NCBI RefSeq assembly: GCF_900497805.2
Contig: NW_020954548.1
Coordinates: forward strand, 6,183,856-6,247,855
Source: Vombatus ursinus
Taxonomy: Eukaryota > Chordata > Mammalia > Diprotodontia > Vombatidae
Length of the DNA stretch: 64,000 nucleotides
Direction of reading: 5' to 3'
The translations under genes were made by a program, and so were the position numbers. The notes below the pieces were generated by a model. The model worked only from the letters and a program-made list of their open reading frames with translations. It was not told the DNA's origin and did not search any database. The first letter of the stretch is position 1, and every line of letters begins with the position of its first letter. Shown in pieces: positions 34,935-45,580 of this stretch.

Positions 34935-36304
34935 AACAAACTTTTGAGGAGAGACAGGGTAAAAAGAGAAAGAGAAGGATAAACAGAAGAAAATAAGATG
35001 GAAGGAAATATACAGTTTAGTAATCATAATTGTGAATATGAATGAGATGAACTCACCCATAAAAGGGAAGCAGAGAACAGGATGGAGAGAAACCAGAATC
35101 TAACAAATTGTTGTTTACAAGAAATACATTGGAACCAGGCAGTTAAATTGAAGAGCTTGAGCAGAATCTATTATGTTTCAGCTGAGGTAAGAAAGGCAGG
35201 ATTAGCCAGGAAGATCTCAGAACAAGGAAAAGCAGAAATACACCTAATTATGAGAGATAATCAAGTTAATTAAATTTTGCTAAAAGGCACCATAGATAAT
35301 GAAGTAAAATAAAACATAAAAATTGGCATCAAATTTTTTTCTCATAAAGGACTCATTTCCGAAATATATAGGGAATTAAGTCAAATTTATACAAATAAGA
35401 TCCATTTCCTAACTGATAAATGGTCAAAGGATAGTAAAAGGCAGTTTTCAGAAGAAGAAATCAAAGCTTTCTGAAGTCATATGGGAAAAAAAATCACTAT
35501 TGATTAGAGAAGTGCAAATTAAAACAACTCTGAGATCCCACCTCACACCTATCAGATTGGCTAATATGACATAATGGAAAATGACAAATGCTGGAGGGGA
35601 TGTGGAAAAATAGGGACAATAATATACTGTATGTGGAGTTGTGAAATGTTCCAACCATTCTGGGGAATAATTTGAAACTATAGTCTAAGGGCTGTAAAAC
35701 TGATATCCTTTGACCCAGAAATACTACTAGTAGGTCTGTATCCCAAAAAAGATCAAAGAAAAAGGAAAAGGATCTATATGCACAAAGATATTTATAGCAG
35801 CTCTTTTTGTGGTGGCAAAGAAATGGAAATTGATGGAGTGACCATCAATTGGAGAGTGGCTAAATAAGTTGTGGTATTTGATTGTGGTGGGGGTACTATT
35901 GTGGTATAAGAGATTATGAGGGAGATAGTTCCATAAAAATTTGGAAAGACCTATATAAATTTATGCAGAATGATGTGAGCAGAAACAGGAAATCAATGTA
36001 TACAGCAATATTCTAACAATGATAAACTGTGAAAGACTTAGCTGCTCTGATCAATACAATGATCCAAGACAATTTCAAAGTACTCATGATGAAAGTTACT
36101 ATCCACCTCCAGAGAGAGAACTGATGAACTCTGAATATAGATTGAAGCGTCATTTTTTTAAACTTTCTTTTTTCTTCCATTTTTATGTCATGGATAATAT
36201 AGAAATATGTTTTACATGATTTCACATATATAGTTGATGTAATTAGTGCTTGCTTTCTCAATGGATTGAGGAGAGTCTGGAAGGAGGCAGAAAATTTGGA
36301 ACTC

Positions 36305-36362
36305 AAATATATATATATATATGGTCATATATATATTAATTATGTATCTATATATATATGTA
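36305..36362. repeat. TA-rich microsatellite
   Basis: TATA and TATC units directly after the 3' end of L1 element D. Confidence 0.85.
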
Positions 36363-36556
36363 GTAGAAAGAACACTGGCCAGGGAGTTAGAAATGGGTTT
36401 TATTCCCAGTTCTGCCACTAACTAGAAGTATATATCAATATACTTCTCAATATATCAATAAACTTCTCTGAGACTCAGCTACCTCATCTATGAAATTGTC
36501 ATGTGAGTGAGATGACCTCTGAGGACATTCCTAGCACTAATATTCCATGAGTCTAT
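36362..36556 (+). mobile_element. MIR, sense
   Basis: Boxes gtagaaagaacactggccag, cagttctgccactaactag, gagactcagctacctcatct and tgacctctgaggacattcc are in the MIR order. A short local duplication of tatatcaatatactt occurs around 36431-36465. Confidence 0.8.
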
Positions 36557-36824
36557 GAATCAACTAAAATAACAAGCTAATGTAATCTGGATTTTTTTTT
36601 TCTTCTAGCAAAAAAAAATAACGAAATAAGTATTTATTTCAGGCTTATCTACTTTACCAATAAATTTGAATACAACCATAATGATCAAACATGCTTCTTC
36701 AGACAGATCAATATGACATGATAGCAGATTATCCAACTTATTCAGTCTTCACTTTATTCCTGTTTATGCATTGACTGTCAATGAAACTGGTGTTACCTTA
36801 GTAATGTCTCTTGTAAATACGGTA

Positions 36825-37548
36825 CCTCCTTCTCTCCTCTGACACTGCCATCTGACTGCCATCACCCTAGTAGAGCCCCTCACCACTTCATGCCTATACT
36901 ATTGCAGTAGTCTGTTGTTTTAGACTCCTAGTCACAAGTCTCTTCCTACTCCAATCCATCCTCCACTCAGCTATCAAAGTGATCTTCTTGAAGCACAATC
37001 TGATCATGTTACCCTCCACACACACAATATGCTCCAGTGGCCCCCTATCACCTCCAAAATTAATTATAAAATCATTTGTTTGGCATCCAAAGTCCTTCGT
37101 AACATGGCTCTCACCTGTGTTTCCTATCTTCTTCTTATACCTTATACTCTCCCTTTCCTCATGCTCTAGTGATACTGGCCTTATCTCTGGTCCTGGAACA
37201 TGTTACTACATCTCCTGACTCTATTCCTTATCTCTCTTGATTCTATTCATTTTCCCTGGTTATTCTGCTTGCATGGAATGCTTTCCTTCCTCAGCTCTGG
37301 CTTTTCAATTCCCTGACTTCCTTTAAATACCAACTAAATGTAACCTCCTACAGGAGGTTAACCCATTTTCATTCTAGTGACTTTCCTCTGCTGATTATTT
37401 CCAAATTATTATGTATACAGCTTGTTTGTACATAGTTGTCTTCATGTGGTCTCCCCTATTAGACTGTGAATTCCTTGAAAGCAGGAGATTCTTTTACCTT
37501 TCTGTATGGCAAATAATATGTATTTAATAAAAGTTTATTGACTGTCTG
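36825..37548 (+). mobile_element. L2 LINE, about 720 bases
   Basis: It shows the classic order: ctattgcagtagtctg, ctccaatccatcctccact, agctatcaaagtgatcttc, aagcacaatctgatcatg, ccagtggccccctatcacc, tggcatccaaagtccttc, ggaatgctttccttcctc, and the tail ctattagactgtgaattcc ... taataaaagtttattgac. It is the best preserved L2 in the window and covers the last part of ORF2 and the 3' UTR. Confidence 0.85.
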
Positions 37549-37799
37549 AAAAAGAAAAAGGAGCTTCTGTTTTTCTCAATTGATCAGTTTGAAAGATTTT
37601 AGTCTTTCCTTTTATTTAGAGGAGGTGGGGCAACTATGTTGACAAATCAAGGGATTACATAGAAAAAATCTTGATTTAAAAAAAAAGTCATTTATAAAGG
37701 CTCCCACAATTTCTCTGTGGCTAATTTAGTAAGATGTGAGCTGCATGTTAGTCCTCCAACTATATATTTCAGAGTATCTTAATTAGTCTTAAATACCCT

Positions 37800-37990
37800 A
37801 CTTAACTTGCTTCTGGATCATGAGGCATGAAGATGACACTTCAGATTAGGTTCTAAAAATTCCTTAATGTCTACTGCGGCAAATATGGGCCCATTGTCAG
37901 AAATGAGAGCATCTTGAATTTTGTTTGTTTGTTTCAAATGGCCGGTGATGAGTTCAACTTTTGTTTCCAACAAAAAGTTTGAGATGGAAT
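37800..37990 (-). mobile_element. Fossil scrap of a retrovirus/LTR-type integrase
   Basis: On the minus strand a short frame reads ISDNGPIFAA followed by DIKEFLE. The SDNGP motif plus a following aromatic and an EF..FL-like stretch is the hallmark around the second catalytic aspartate of retroviral and Ty3/gypsy-type integrases. Only about 40 codons are recognisable; no LTRs, gag or RT were seen nearby. It is broken, old and not resolvable to a family by eye. Confidence 0.4.
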
Positions 37991-37994
37991 TAAG

Positions 37995-38046
37995 TTTTGT
38001 TCTTGGTTTTTTTTTTTTTTTTGGTTTGTTTGTTTGTTTTTTTGGT
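37995..38046. repeat. T-rich / TTTG tract
   Basis: A run of T followed by TTTG units, possibly the complement of a retroposon tail. Confidence 0.8.
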
Positions 38047-38733
38047 CTATCATAACCACCAACATCACCAAACCTCCAAACTACCCAAGTGACACAGTGC
38101 CCCTGTGCAAAATCAGTATCAATTTTTGACCAAGGTATCTTGGCTATTTCCTATGGAAAAATATGCATTTTGCAGGTATTGTTAAATAACCTGACATGCT
38201 ATGTTATTCTTCTAAATATCAGAATCAATTGCAATTCACCAGACATACCCAGAACAATACAACAAATATTTGTTTCATACTTACAATATACATCGCATTT
38301 TACTAAAAAAACCCCCCAAAATAAAAATAAATTGGTGGTACAAATAAAAAAGTGAATCACTCCTAGTCCTCAAGGGTATTTTATTTTGTGAAAAGATATA
38401 TGATACATATATTCAAATGGATGTGTTCTATCATTGATTCAAAGTTCTCTCTAAAGATATGGATTATAACTTATGCATACCTGTCTATACTTTGTGACTC
38501 ATTTCAGTGTCGTCCATGTTCACCACAGGGGATCTATTCAACAAAATGAAGGCCTTCAGGGATGTAATTCTGGAGGCCACCTGTCATCCTTCATTTCTGC
38601 ACGTGGCTATCCCATATTCTCTTCCTATTAAATACATTTCCTTGTAATTTTTTTACTTCTATAATTCTTTAAAGGTCTACGTTGGTAATATGTTACTTCC
38701 TATTCACATCAATGGTGCACTTCTCTCATGCAG

Positions 38734-38866
38734 ATATTAAAAAATCTTTTGGAGAAATGGTTTACCAAGGGTTACAAGAAACTGTAGAAAAGAAAGCAGT
38801 GATGATAGAATGTCTCACTAACTTAACAGATAAAGAACAGAAAGTGTGTACTGATACTGTCTACAG
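38734..38866 (+). CDS. Candidate internal exon, gene unknown
   Basis: 133 bases, open in one frame, preceded by cttctctcatgcag and ending ctacag before gtacag, both good matches to splice sites. The frame begins at the second base of a codon and ends after two bases. The translation contains KSFGEMVYQGLQETVEKK, then AVMIECLTNLTDKEQ and KVCTDTVY: charged, with three cysteines or threonine/leucine turns, and without simple sequence. I do not recognise the protein and found no partner exon with matching phase. It does not look like any transposon in the window. It could be a true exon, a decayed exon or chance. Confidence 0.3.
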
Positions 38867-39214
38867 GTACAGACCACAACCCTGTTATGTTTCCTCTTCC
38901 CTTGAGATTTCTCAAAATCCTCTCCAATCCATACCCAACATTTTGGATGACTTTCTCAAAGTTTAGATTGATAGTTAAATAGACAGATATAGATAAATGG
39001 CTGTAGATTGCTGTAGATATATAAAAATGGAGTTCTGCTCTTTTCATTTTGCAACGTTTTATTAAAATATTCCAGATTTATCTTTCCCATGTGCTGTTAA
39101 TGTTGATTTCATTTTAGTATTCCATTAAATTAATACAATACACAAATAAACAGATCATGCTAAATTAATATCATTTTCTTTATTGAGATAATTACAAGAG
39201 TAGTAGATGAGGGC

Positions 39215-39965
39215 AATGTGGATTAAATTTAGTAGATTTTAGCAAAATATTTGATAAAGTCATTCTTTCCATCCTTCTGGACAAGGTAGACAGATTTGGG
39301 CTAGATAACTGAACAACTTGCTAAATTTGCAATTGGTTGAATGGATGGACTCAAAGAATAATCAATAACTCCATACCAACTTGTAAGGAGGCATCTAGAG
39401 AAGTGCTATATAACATTTTAATCAATGACTTGGATAAGGCATATCTGTCACGAATTTCAAATTTACAAATGATACAAAGTTAGGAGAGATGTTTGATATC
39501 GATAATAGAATGAAGATCCAAAAAACATCTCATCAGGTTGGAATGTTGAAACTAATCTAATAAAATTAAAGGTAGAAAGGATAAATGTAAAGTTTTGAAG
39601 GTTTAAAAATATCAAATGCATAAGTATAAGTTGGGAAGGGTACAACTCCTAGTTTCCATTTGATTATAGAGGTTTTAGTCCCTTACAAACATAGCTTTTC
39701 ACGTACATAAAATATTTCTAAAAACATATATAACCCAACAGCTCCAAAGGTTTAAGCAAACTAAACATTTAATAGGAGTCAATAGTATGATACGGTAGTG
39801 GGAAAAAAAAAAGCAAATGTGGTCTTTGGTTACATTAAGAGAAACGTTGCATCCTGAACTAGATAGATAGATGTTTGATTGACTCCATTCTTCCTTGGTC
39901 AGATCAGTTTTCCAGTTTTAGATGATAGATGGTAGGAAGGATATCGTAAAACTAAAGAGAATCCA
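39215..39965 (+). mobile_element. CR1/L3 LINE, RT-region fragment
   Basis: The order gattttagcaaaatatttga (a DFSKIFD-type motif), gacaaggtagacagatttggg, attggttgaatggatgg, aacattttaatcaatgactt, gataaggcatatctgt, then gtggtctttggttacatta and aggatatcgtaaaactaaag is that of the CR1/L3 RT C-terminal half and 3' region. Many stops. Confidence 0.75.
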
Positions 39966-39984
39966 GAAGTCCTTAAGATCATAT

Positions 39985-40485
39985 ATCATAAATTAGAGAA
40001 TCACATAGTGAGAAGACACTTTAAAAGCTTCCTAGTCCAACCTATATCTGTACAAGAACTCCCTTCTACAATATACCTAACCAGCATCTATTCAATAATT
40101 TCTAGTGAGTAGATGTGCTTTACAAACTAAAGCAATCTAATCTACTTTTAAACTAAGTATTGAAAAGGTTTTTTGGTATAACAAGTCTAAATTTGCTTTT
40201 TTGTTTTCTTTTCTACTTAGAGAATTTGATCTAAAACTAGAAATGGCCTTAGAGGACCTCTTCCCATTATTCCTTGTTCTACCCTTTATAGCCAAGAAAA
40301 CGAGCCTAATCCATCTTCGTGAAAGATTAGGAAATAACTGCATAATGCCCTCACCATCTGCCCCATCTTCCCTGCTCTCAGCCAACCAGGTAAATTCCTT
40401 CAACCATTCTTCATATGGTATAGGCTCAAGGCACTTGATGATCTTGGTTGCCCTTCAGTGGATCCTCCAGTTTTGAATACCTTTT
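39985..40485 (-). mobile_element. CR1/L3 LINE 3' region, antisense
   Basis: Antisense order: gagaatcacatagtgagaag, cctagtccaacctatatctg, ctctcagccaaccaggtaaa, ttcctcaaccattc-like, tcttggttgcccttcagtgg. It faces the sense CR1/L3 fragment at 39215-39965 tail to tail. Confidence 0.75.
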
Positions 40486-40631
40486 ACCAAATATGACATA
40501 TTAACTTTTTGGGCTTTGATATAAGATTGTATATTCATACTGTCTTTGATATCAATTTTTAAAAAGCACACCTTGCTTTTCTCACAACAACCCTGTGAGT
40601 CTCGACATGAAGCTGATTGGTTAGCTGGTTA

Positions 40632-41175
40632 GTTGCTGTACATTCTTGAAGAGGATCAAAATGACATCACTACATTGGGGTGAAGGTAGAGTACATCCAA
40701 CTATGGCTGATAAGACCAATCTGAACTTGGAAGACTCTACCACAGTTTGGACACAAATAGTACATAACATTTGGGGTGGAGATGTCTCTAAATTTGTGCA
40801 TTTCGTATTTCTTTTGAAGGGGCAGCTAGGTGGTGCAGCAGATAGAGCACCAGCCCTGAAGTCAGGAGGACCTGAGTTCAAATCTGGACTCAGACCAAAC
40901 ACTTGTCACTTACTAGCTGTGTGACCCTGGGCAAGTCACTTAACCCCAATTGCCAAAAACAAACAAACAAAATATTTCTTTTGAGTTATTGTAATTCTGC
41001 TTTGCTCCTAGAGTACAGCTCCTTCTTTCATGTGGACACACCATGCTACACATTCCTGTGCCAGTGTCTCCCATCTCTCACAATTGATTCCAAAGTTCTT
41101 CAGAGAGACCTTGAGAGTATCCTTGTATTGCTTCCTCTGACCTCATGTGACCATTTACATTGTGTGAGTTCTATA
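40632..41175 (-). mobile_element. RTE LINE 3' end, antisense, split by a SINE
   Basis: Its sequence is the reverse complement of the 3' end of the 14190-17625 RTE: cattcttgaagaggatcaaa matches 17600-17620, and tgtgccagtgtctcccat matches about 17350. A sense SINE (40818-40972) interrupts it. Confidence 0.8.
40818..40972 (+). mobile_element. WSINE1-like SINE with target-site duplication
   Basis: Sense SINE from aggggcagctaggtggtgca to an AAAC-rich tail. It is flanked by the exact 12-base repeat tatttcttttga (40806-40817 and 40973-40984), and the RTE sequence is continuous if the SINE is set aside. Confidence 0.95.
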
Positions 41176-41179
41176 TAAA

Positions 41180-42030
41180 TAATGTTTTAGGAAAATGTAC
41201 TTTTGGCATTCTAGCACACCTACAGAAGGAAACCCCCTTTCTTTGGATTCCCTTTCCCTGACTCAAAGTAGTTGTCTTGTTTCAACTCATTGCTGGGCAA
41301 AAGAAAAAAAGGAAAGAAAAGAAAAGTACTTTTCCTGCCCTTCTGAAGTGCATTGTGCTATATAAAACTCATTTGGAGGTATATTTAAGAAATTGCATAG
41401 TAAAAGAATACTCATTCTTCCAGCAAATCATATGATTCCTCTGAGAGTAGGTTATATGCTTCTCTGTTCCACATGCACTGCTGAACTGAAGAGGGAGAAT
41501 CAGATTGCATCTTCACATTTTGAGAGTAACCATATTGTTTTATGAAATTAGATAAATAGCTTCAGAAGTTTTTTGAGAAGTTATAACACTACATTTGCAC
41601 ATTGAGCTGGTGTTCTGCTACTGTAATTGGCTGTTAGTTCTTAGCAACCAGCATTCTTGTAGTTTCTGAATATATTTATCTAATTTCCAATATAGTGGAA
41701 ATAGAAATGAATATGAATTGTCAATAGCTAGCCCAAATTTATATAATGTAGAGTGACCAATGTCAAGCATTTTCTACCAAGAAATTAATAATTACATTTA
41801 GGCTACACCACTACTTAATCCTAATTTGAGTATGTACCTAAAGTAGAAATGTAGGCTTTAAATTCTCCAGCTAAAATTATGTTTTAAATGTAAATGACAC
41901 AGGTCTAACCTTTCCAAATCCATTCCAACTCCACAACAAGCTGTATAACTTTTTTTTTATGTATTCTCCATAAATAGCAACTGTACCTTTTGCAACATGA
42001 GGAAAACACAATATACTGTCACTATTGTTG
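41180..42030. other. Unassigned single-copy-looking sequence
   Basis: About 850 bases with no repeat signature recognised. No coding signal. A candidate stretch for conserved non-coding DNA, on no evidence other than absence of repeats. Confidence 0.4.
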
Positions 42031-42036
42031 TTTTTC

Positions 42037-42289
42037 TTCAGTTGTTCTTTCAGTTGTGTCTGACTCTTCTTGACCCCATTTGTGGTGTTCTTGGCAAAGA
42101 TACTGGAATAGTTTGCCATTTCCTTCTCAAGCTTGTATTACAGATGATGCAGCTGAGGCAAACAGGGTTTAATGACTTTCCCAGGGTCACATAGCTAGTA
42201 AGTGTCTGAGCTCAGATTTGAACTCAGAAAGATGTGTCTTCCTGACTCCAGGCCCAGCATTCTATCCATTGCACCATCTAGCTACCCCC
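42037..42289 (-). mobile_element. MAR1-like SINE, antisense
   Basis: The order ttcagttgtgtctgactctt, cttgaccccatttgtgg, ttcttggcaaagatactgg, gatgcagctgaggcaaac, gggtcacatagctagtaag, agatttgaactcag and ccatctagctaccc is complete. Confidence 0.9.
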
Positions 42290-42299
42290 AAAAGATGCT

Positions 42300-42735
42300 A
42301 TCTGCTTTAAATAATTTTTGAAAGGATCATAAGAGAAAGTGTAAGTAAAAGCACTTTAAAAAATTTTAAATGCTACACAGATGTAAAACATCATTGTGAA
42401 AACGAAGAATTAAGGTATTTGAACTTGGGACCTCCCTAAATCGTTCAATTTTTGCTTTCATCTTGTATTGGAAGTTATAGGTGCTACCATTCATAGTATG
42501 TATGATTATGCCTGCAAAATAACCAAGGGGTGAGGTCACATTAAAGAAATGTAAAGTGATAATCAATAAAGAAGTTTATCAATGGTATGACCTGATATCT
42601 TTCTACTGTTTGATTGGAATAAAAGAAACCTAACACTTTATATAGTGGAAATTTTTATTATGCTCATATTGCAAAGCTTATGTAAAGTACAATAAATAAA
42701 GTGTTGGGTTATTTAGATTTAAATCAAATTATATA
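42300..42735. other. Unassigned sequence
   Basis: No repeat or gene recognised. Contains aataaa words near 42569 and 42693, without a transcript model. Confidence 0.4.
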
Positions 42736-42739
42736 AGGT

Positions 42740-42980
42740 CAGGTTCCAGGTTTCAGGGAGGGGTGATCCAGACCTGTGGTTTCTTTGGTAGAGCAAATGC
42801 TTGATGTAGAAACTCCTTCCATCAATGCAAATGGACAAGTGGTCAGAGAGTTTTACTTTTAAAGGGTTTTCTTGGCACTAGAATGTTATATAATTTGCCT
42901 GTGGTCACTTGATTGTATCAGAGGTTTTCCACTCAGGTTTTTCTGACTATAAGAGTGGCTCTATAGCACCCTTTCTCTTA
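42740..42980 (-). mobile_element. Ther-type CORE-SINE, antisense
   Basis: Boxes gatccagacctgtggtttct, gtagaaactccttccatcaa, tgcctgtggtcacttgattg and ctctatagcaccc align with the family at 597-822. Confidence 0.65.
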
Positions 42981-43099
42981 CATGATCTATATGCTTTGGG
43001 ATTTCATCTTAATTAAAGATAGGGGACAGGGGCTGTTTATAATCTTACAGGTTTGTTATTTCTGGTACTCTGTTCCATAATCCACTTATAGGAGGAGAT

Positions 43100-43590
43100 T
43101 ATTTCATAATTCATATGATATATTCTATGACAATGAGAATACTGCTAGTGCCTCACCTGTAAATTACATTGCATTGTTTTGTATATATAATACTTCTATG
43201 TGTTTTGTTATTATTCAGTCATTTCAATCAGGTCTGACTCTTCATGACACCATTTGGTGTTTTCTTGGCAAAGATACTAACGTGGTTTATTTCCTTCTCC
43301 AGCTCATTTTACAGATGAGGAAACTGAGGCAAACATGATTAAGTGGCTTGGCCAGGGTCACATAGGTAGTAAGGTCTGAGGCCAAATTTGAACCCAGGGA
43401 GACCTAGCTGCACCACCTAGCTGCTATTTCTATGTGTCCATATTCCATATACTACCTCCCTCTGCAATTTAGGCTCTTTGAGGGAAGGGGCTATTTCATT
43501 TTTGTCTATATCCCCAGGATCTAATACAATACCTGGCACATAACAGGTCTTTACTCTTGCTTGTTCAATAATTGGTTGACTAAATGATAT
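43100..43590 (+). mobile_element. L2 3' end split by a MAR1 SINE
   Basis: The right part (43440-43590) shows aggctctttgagggaagggg, tatccccaggatctaatac and acctggcacataacaggtc, the L2 terminal blocks. The left part before the SINE is short and less certain. Confidence 0.65.
43204..43427 (-). mobile_element. MAR1-like SINE with target-site duplication
   Basis: Antisense MAR1 with attattcagtcatttcaatc, ttcttggcaaagatactaac, gaggaaactgaggcaaac and ctagctgc at the end. Flanked by ttctatgtgt at 43194-43203 and 43428-43437. Confidence 0.9.
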
Positions 43591-43621
43591 TAATAAATTA
43601 ATTAATAAATTAATAAAGAAT

Positions 43622-43757
43622 GAAAGTATTATTGTCTTCATTTTACAGATGAAGGAACTAAGGCTGTACAACTAAAGTGATTTGTTAATGCTTACACAGC
43701 CAGTAAATAACTGAGGTGAAAGTCACATTCTGACTTCATCCCCACTATGCCCTGCTA
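43622..43757 (-). mobile_element. MIR, antisense
   Basis: Boxes gtcttcattttacagatgaa, gaactaaggctg and gcttacacagccagtaaat are antisense MIR. Confidence 0.65.
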
Positions 43758-43759
43758 AG

Positions 43760-44145
43760 TAACCATATCATTTGGGGATTGATTATTAAACTGGGTATGT
43801 TTTGTCTTGAAATTAGAATAGGTAGATATAGTATAATAACAGCCTTCAAATATTTAAAGAGATGTATTATGGAAGAGGGATCAGACTTGTTCAGTTTGTC
43901 CCTAAAGGGATAAACTAGAAATGGTGGATGTGAGTTGCAGAAAAACAAATTTTACTTTGATATAAATTTATTTTTTTGAAAATCTGAGCTTTTCAAAAAT
44001 GGAATAGAATACCCCAGGATGTATTATGTTGTTTCTCATTATGCCTTCAAAGTGTCTATAAAAAGTGTTGGATAATCACTTAATTTGGACTAGGAGGGTT
44101 TTGAATTTCCTTCAAATATGGAATTCTATGCTTCTATAAGTATGT
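43760..44145 (+). mobile_element. CR1/L3 LINE 3' end, sense
   Basis: The order cagccttcaaatatttaaag, ggaagagggatcagacttg, aatggtggatgtgag, ggtgttggataatcactt-like and the ending aattctatgcttctat is the CR1/L3 3' terminus. Confidence 0.7.
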
Positions 44146-44610
44146 TCACATTGAATGTCCTTGAGGTAATAGGAGAGATACTTTCCTAAGAGAGGATGAT
44201 ATAGGGGGCTTTGTGAATGATTATCATTTTTGTAACAAATTCTGGGGAAACATGATATAAAATCAACCAGAGAAGGGAGAAAAAAAGTCATTTATTTATT
44301 CATTTTTATTGTAGTGAGGGACCATTTCAGATAAAATAGCATGAAATTGTAGTGGATCCAGTTGGCAAAGTTTCCTGACTTCCTCCAGTGAGGTTTGACA
44401 GTATAAGTGTAAAAGTAAAGCAAGCAGATGGAGAGTTTGATCAAAGGTTGAGAATCATCAGGGTGTGAGTAGCAGTAGAAGAGATGAAGGTATCAAGAGT
44501 AGGGGATAGTATAAAGTTGAAACAGTCAACTATAGGGTCAAGATTGTGAAGATAAAAGAAAGAAAAAGGCTAGACAATGGGTGATAGAATGGAATAACGG
44601 AGGAAACAGA
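44146..44610. other. Unassigned sequence
   Basis: No clear family. The part at 44330-44600 has the purine-rich style of L1 inter-ORF or mid-repeat sequence but no firm match. Confidence 0.35.
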
Positions 44611-44696
44611 TTACAATAGGGGGCAGCAATGCTTAAACCTCACATCTAAGTTGATTCAAAAAAGGTTAGATAGATAGATTGGTTGATTGATTGATT

Positions 44697-44784
44697 TCTC
44701 TTACCAACTGAGTGTGTATGTGTGAGAGAGTGGATAAACACACACACAAACACACATACACACCCTTGGTTGGTAAGAGAAATC
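44697..44784. repeat. Inverted repeat around a TG/CA tract
   Basis: The left arm tctcttaccaac plus gtgtgtatgtgtg (44697-44724) is the reverse complement of the right arm cacatacacac plus gttggtaagaga (about 44752-44784), with a small internal gap. The right arm is the normal L1 sequence; the left looks like an inverted copy of it. Confidence 0.75.
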
Positions 44785-44884
44785 TATCTTACCCAAAAGA
44801 GAAGTAGGAGGAGAGGTTATAAAAGGAAGCACAGATAAAAGATGATAGTGGTCAGAAGTAAAAGAAACTTTAGAAGAGGGACAG

Positions 44885-44940
44885 GAGAGAGAGAGAGAAA
44901 GAGAGAGAGAGACACACAGAGAGAGAGAGAGACACAGAGA

Positions 44941-44974
<34 letters not shown>

Positions 44975-44975
44975 A
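44885..44975. repeat. (GA)n microsatellite
   Basis: GA units with a few AC interruptions; gives a serine/leucine frame on the other strand. Confidence 0.95.
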
Positions 44976-45309
44976 ACAAAAGAAAATAGGATGGAGGGAA
45001 TTGATTTGACCTTGGACCTGGACCTATTTTCCACACTTCATTGTCACACCAAGGACCAGAGAATAAGGAACACCAGATCCCTAAAATCTTTCCATATTCA
45101 CTCAAGGAAGGCTAAAACTTTTGATGAGGTTTGGCTTTTAGATAAAGTTTTCATGTGAACATACCCCAGATATGGTACAAACCTTCAACCTTCTGAAATA
45201 ATAATACAATTTCATTAGAAGAGATTTTAACTGTTAGGTAAGTTCACACTAACAACATAAACAGGCATTAGTTAATTTATGTATAACTCTTCTTCTGACA
45301 CCAGTAACC

Positions 45310-45580
45310 TGGTATCACAATCAATCAGGAAATAAATATTTATAAGCACCTACTATGTGCCAGTAATTGTGCTAAGGATACAAAAAGAAAGGCAAAAGAC
45401 AGGAGCTTACAATCTAATGTGGGGAAGAAAACATACAAAACAAAGCCAAAAAGGAGAGAGCACCAAGTACAGGTGCATGATGAAGTCCAGAGGAGTCAAC
45501 CTGAAGAGAAATGAAGAGGTGGCTAGCTTGGGCACTCACCTTAAATGGAAGTTTTGGGAGGAGGTCTCCACTCTCCAACC
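45310..45580 (+). mobile_element. Mid-sized dispersed repeat, 5' part
   Basis: The order gcacctactatgtgccagta, ttgtgctaaggatacaaaa, ggagcttacaatctaatgt and then a purine-rich stretch matches the start of the repeat at 57010-57725. Confidence 0.6.

Larger units (their letters stand above)
32535..36310 (+). mobile_element. L1-derived element D: ORF1 plus ends of ORF2
   Basis: 5' UTR from about 32535, ORF1 (about 33290-34225), inter-ORF region with a CA/TA microsatellite and two SINEs, the first 250 bases of ORF2 (about 35060-35310; attgttgtttacaagaaata, ttatgtttcagctgagg), then a jump to the last 700 bases of ORF2 (35330-36050) and the 3' UTR (to 36310, ending gaaaatttggaactcaaat). About 3 kb of ORF2 are missing. 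It is more diverged than elements A and B, so older. Confidence 0.8.
44612..45000 (+). mobile_element. L1 inter-ORF fragment
   Basis: The blocks ttgattcaaaaaaggttaga and agaaatctatcttacccaaa match the inter-ORF region seen at 34550-34690 and, antisense, at 53330-53380. It holds GA microsatellite (44885-44975) and an inverted duplication (44697-44784). Confidence 0.7.

Noticed and set aside
40646-40924. 92-codon plus-strand and 93-codon minus-strand frames
   Set aside because: They run across the RTE/SINE junction and have no meaning as proteins.
44701-45105. 134-codon minus-strand frame rich in serine and leucine
   Set aside because: It is the reverse of a GA microsatellite within L1 inter-ORF sequence.
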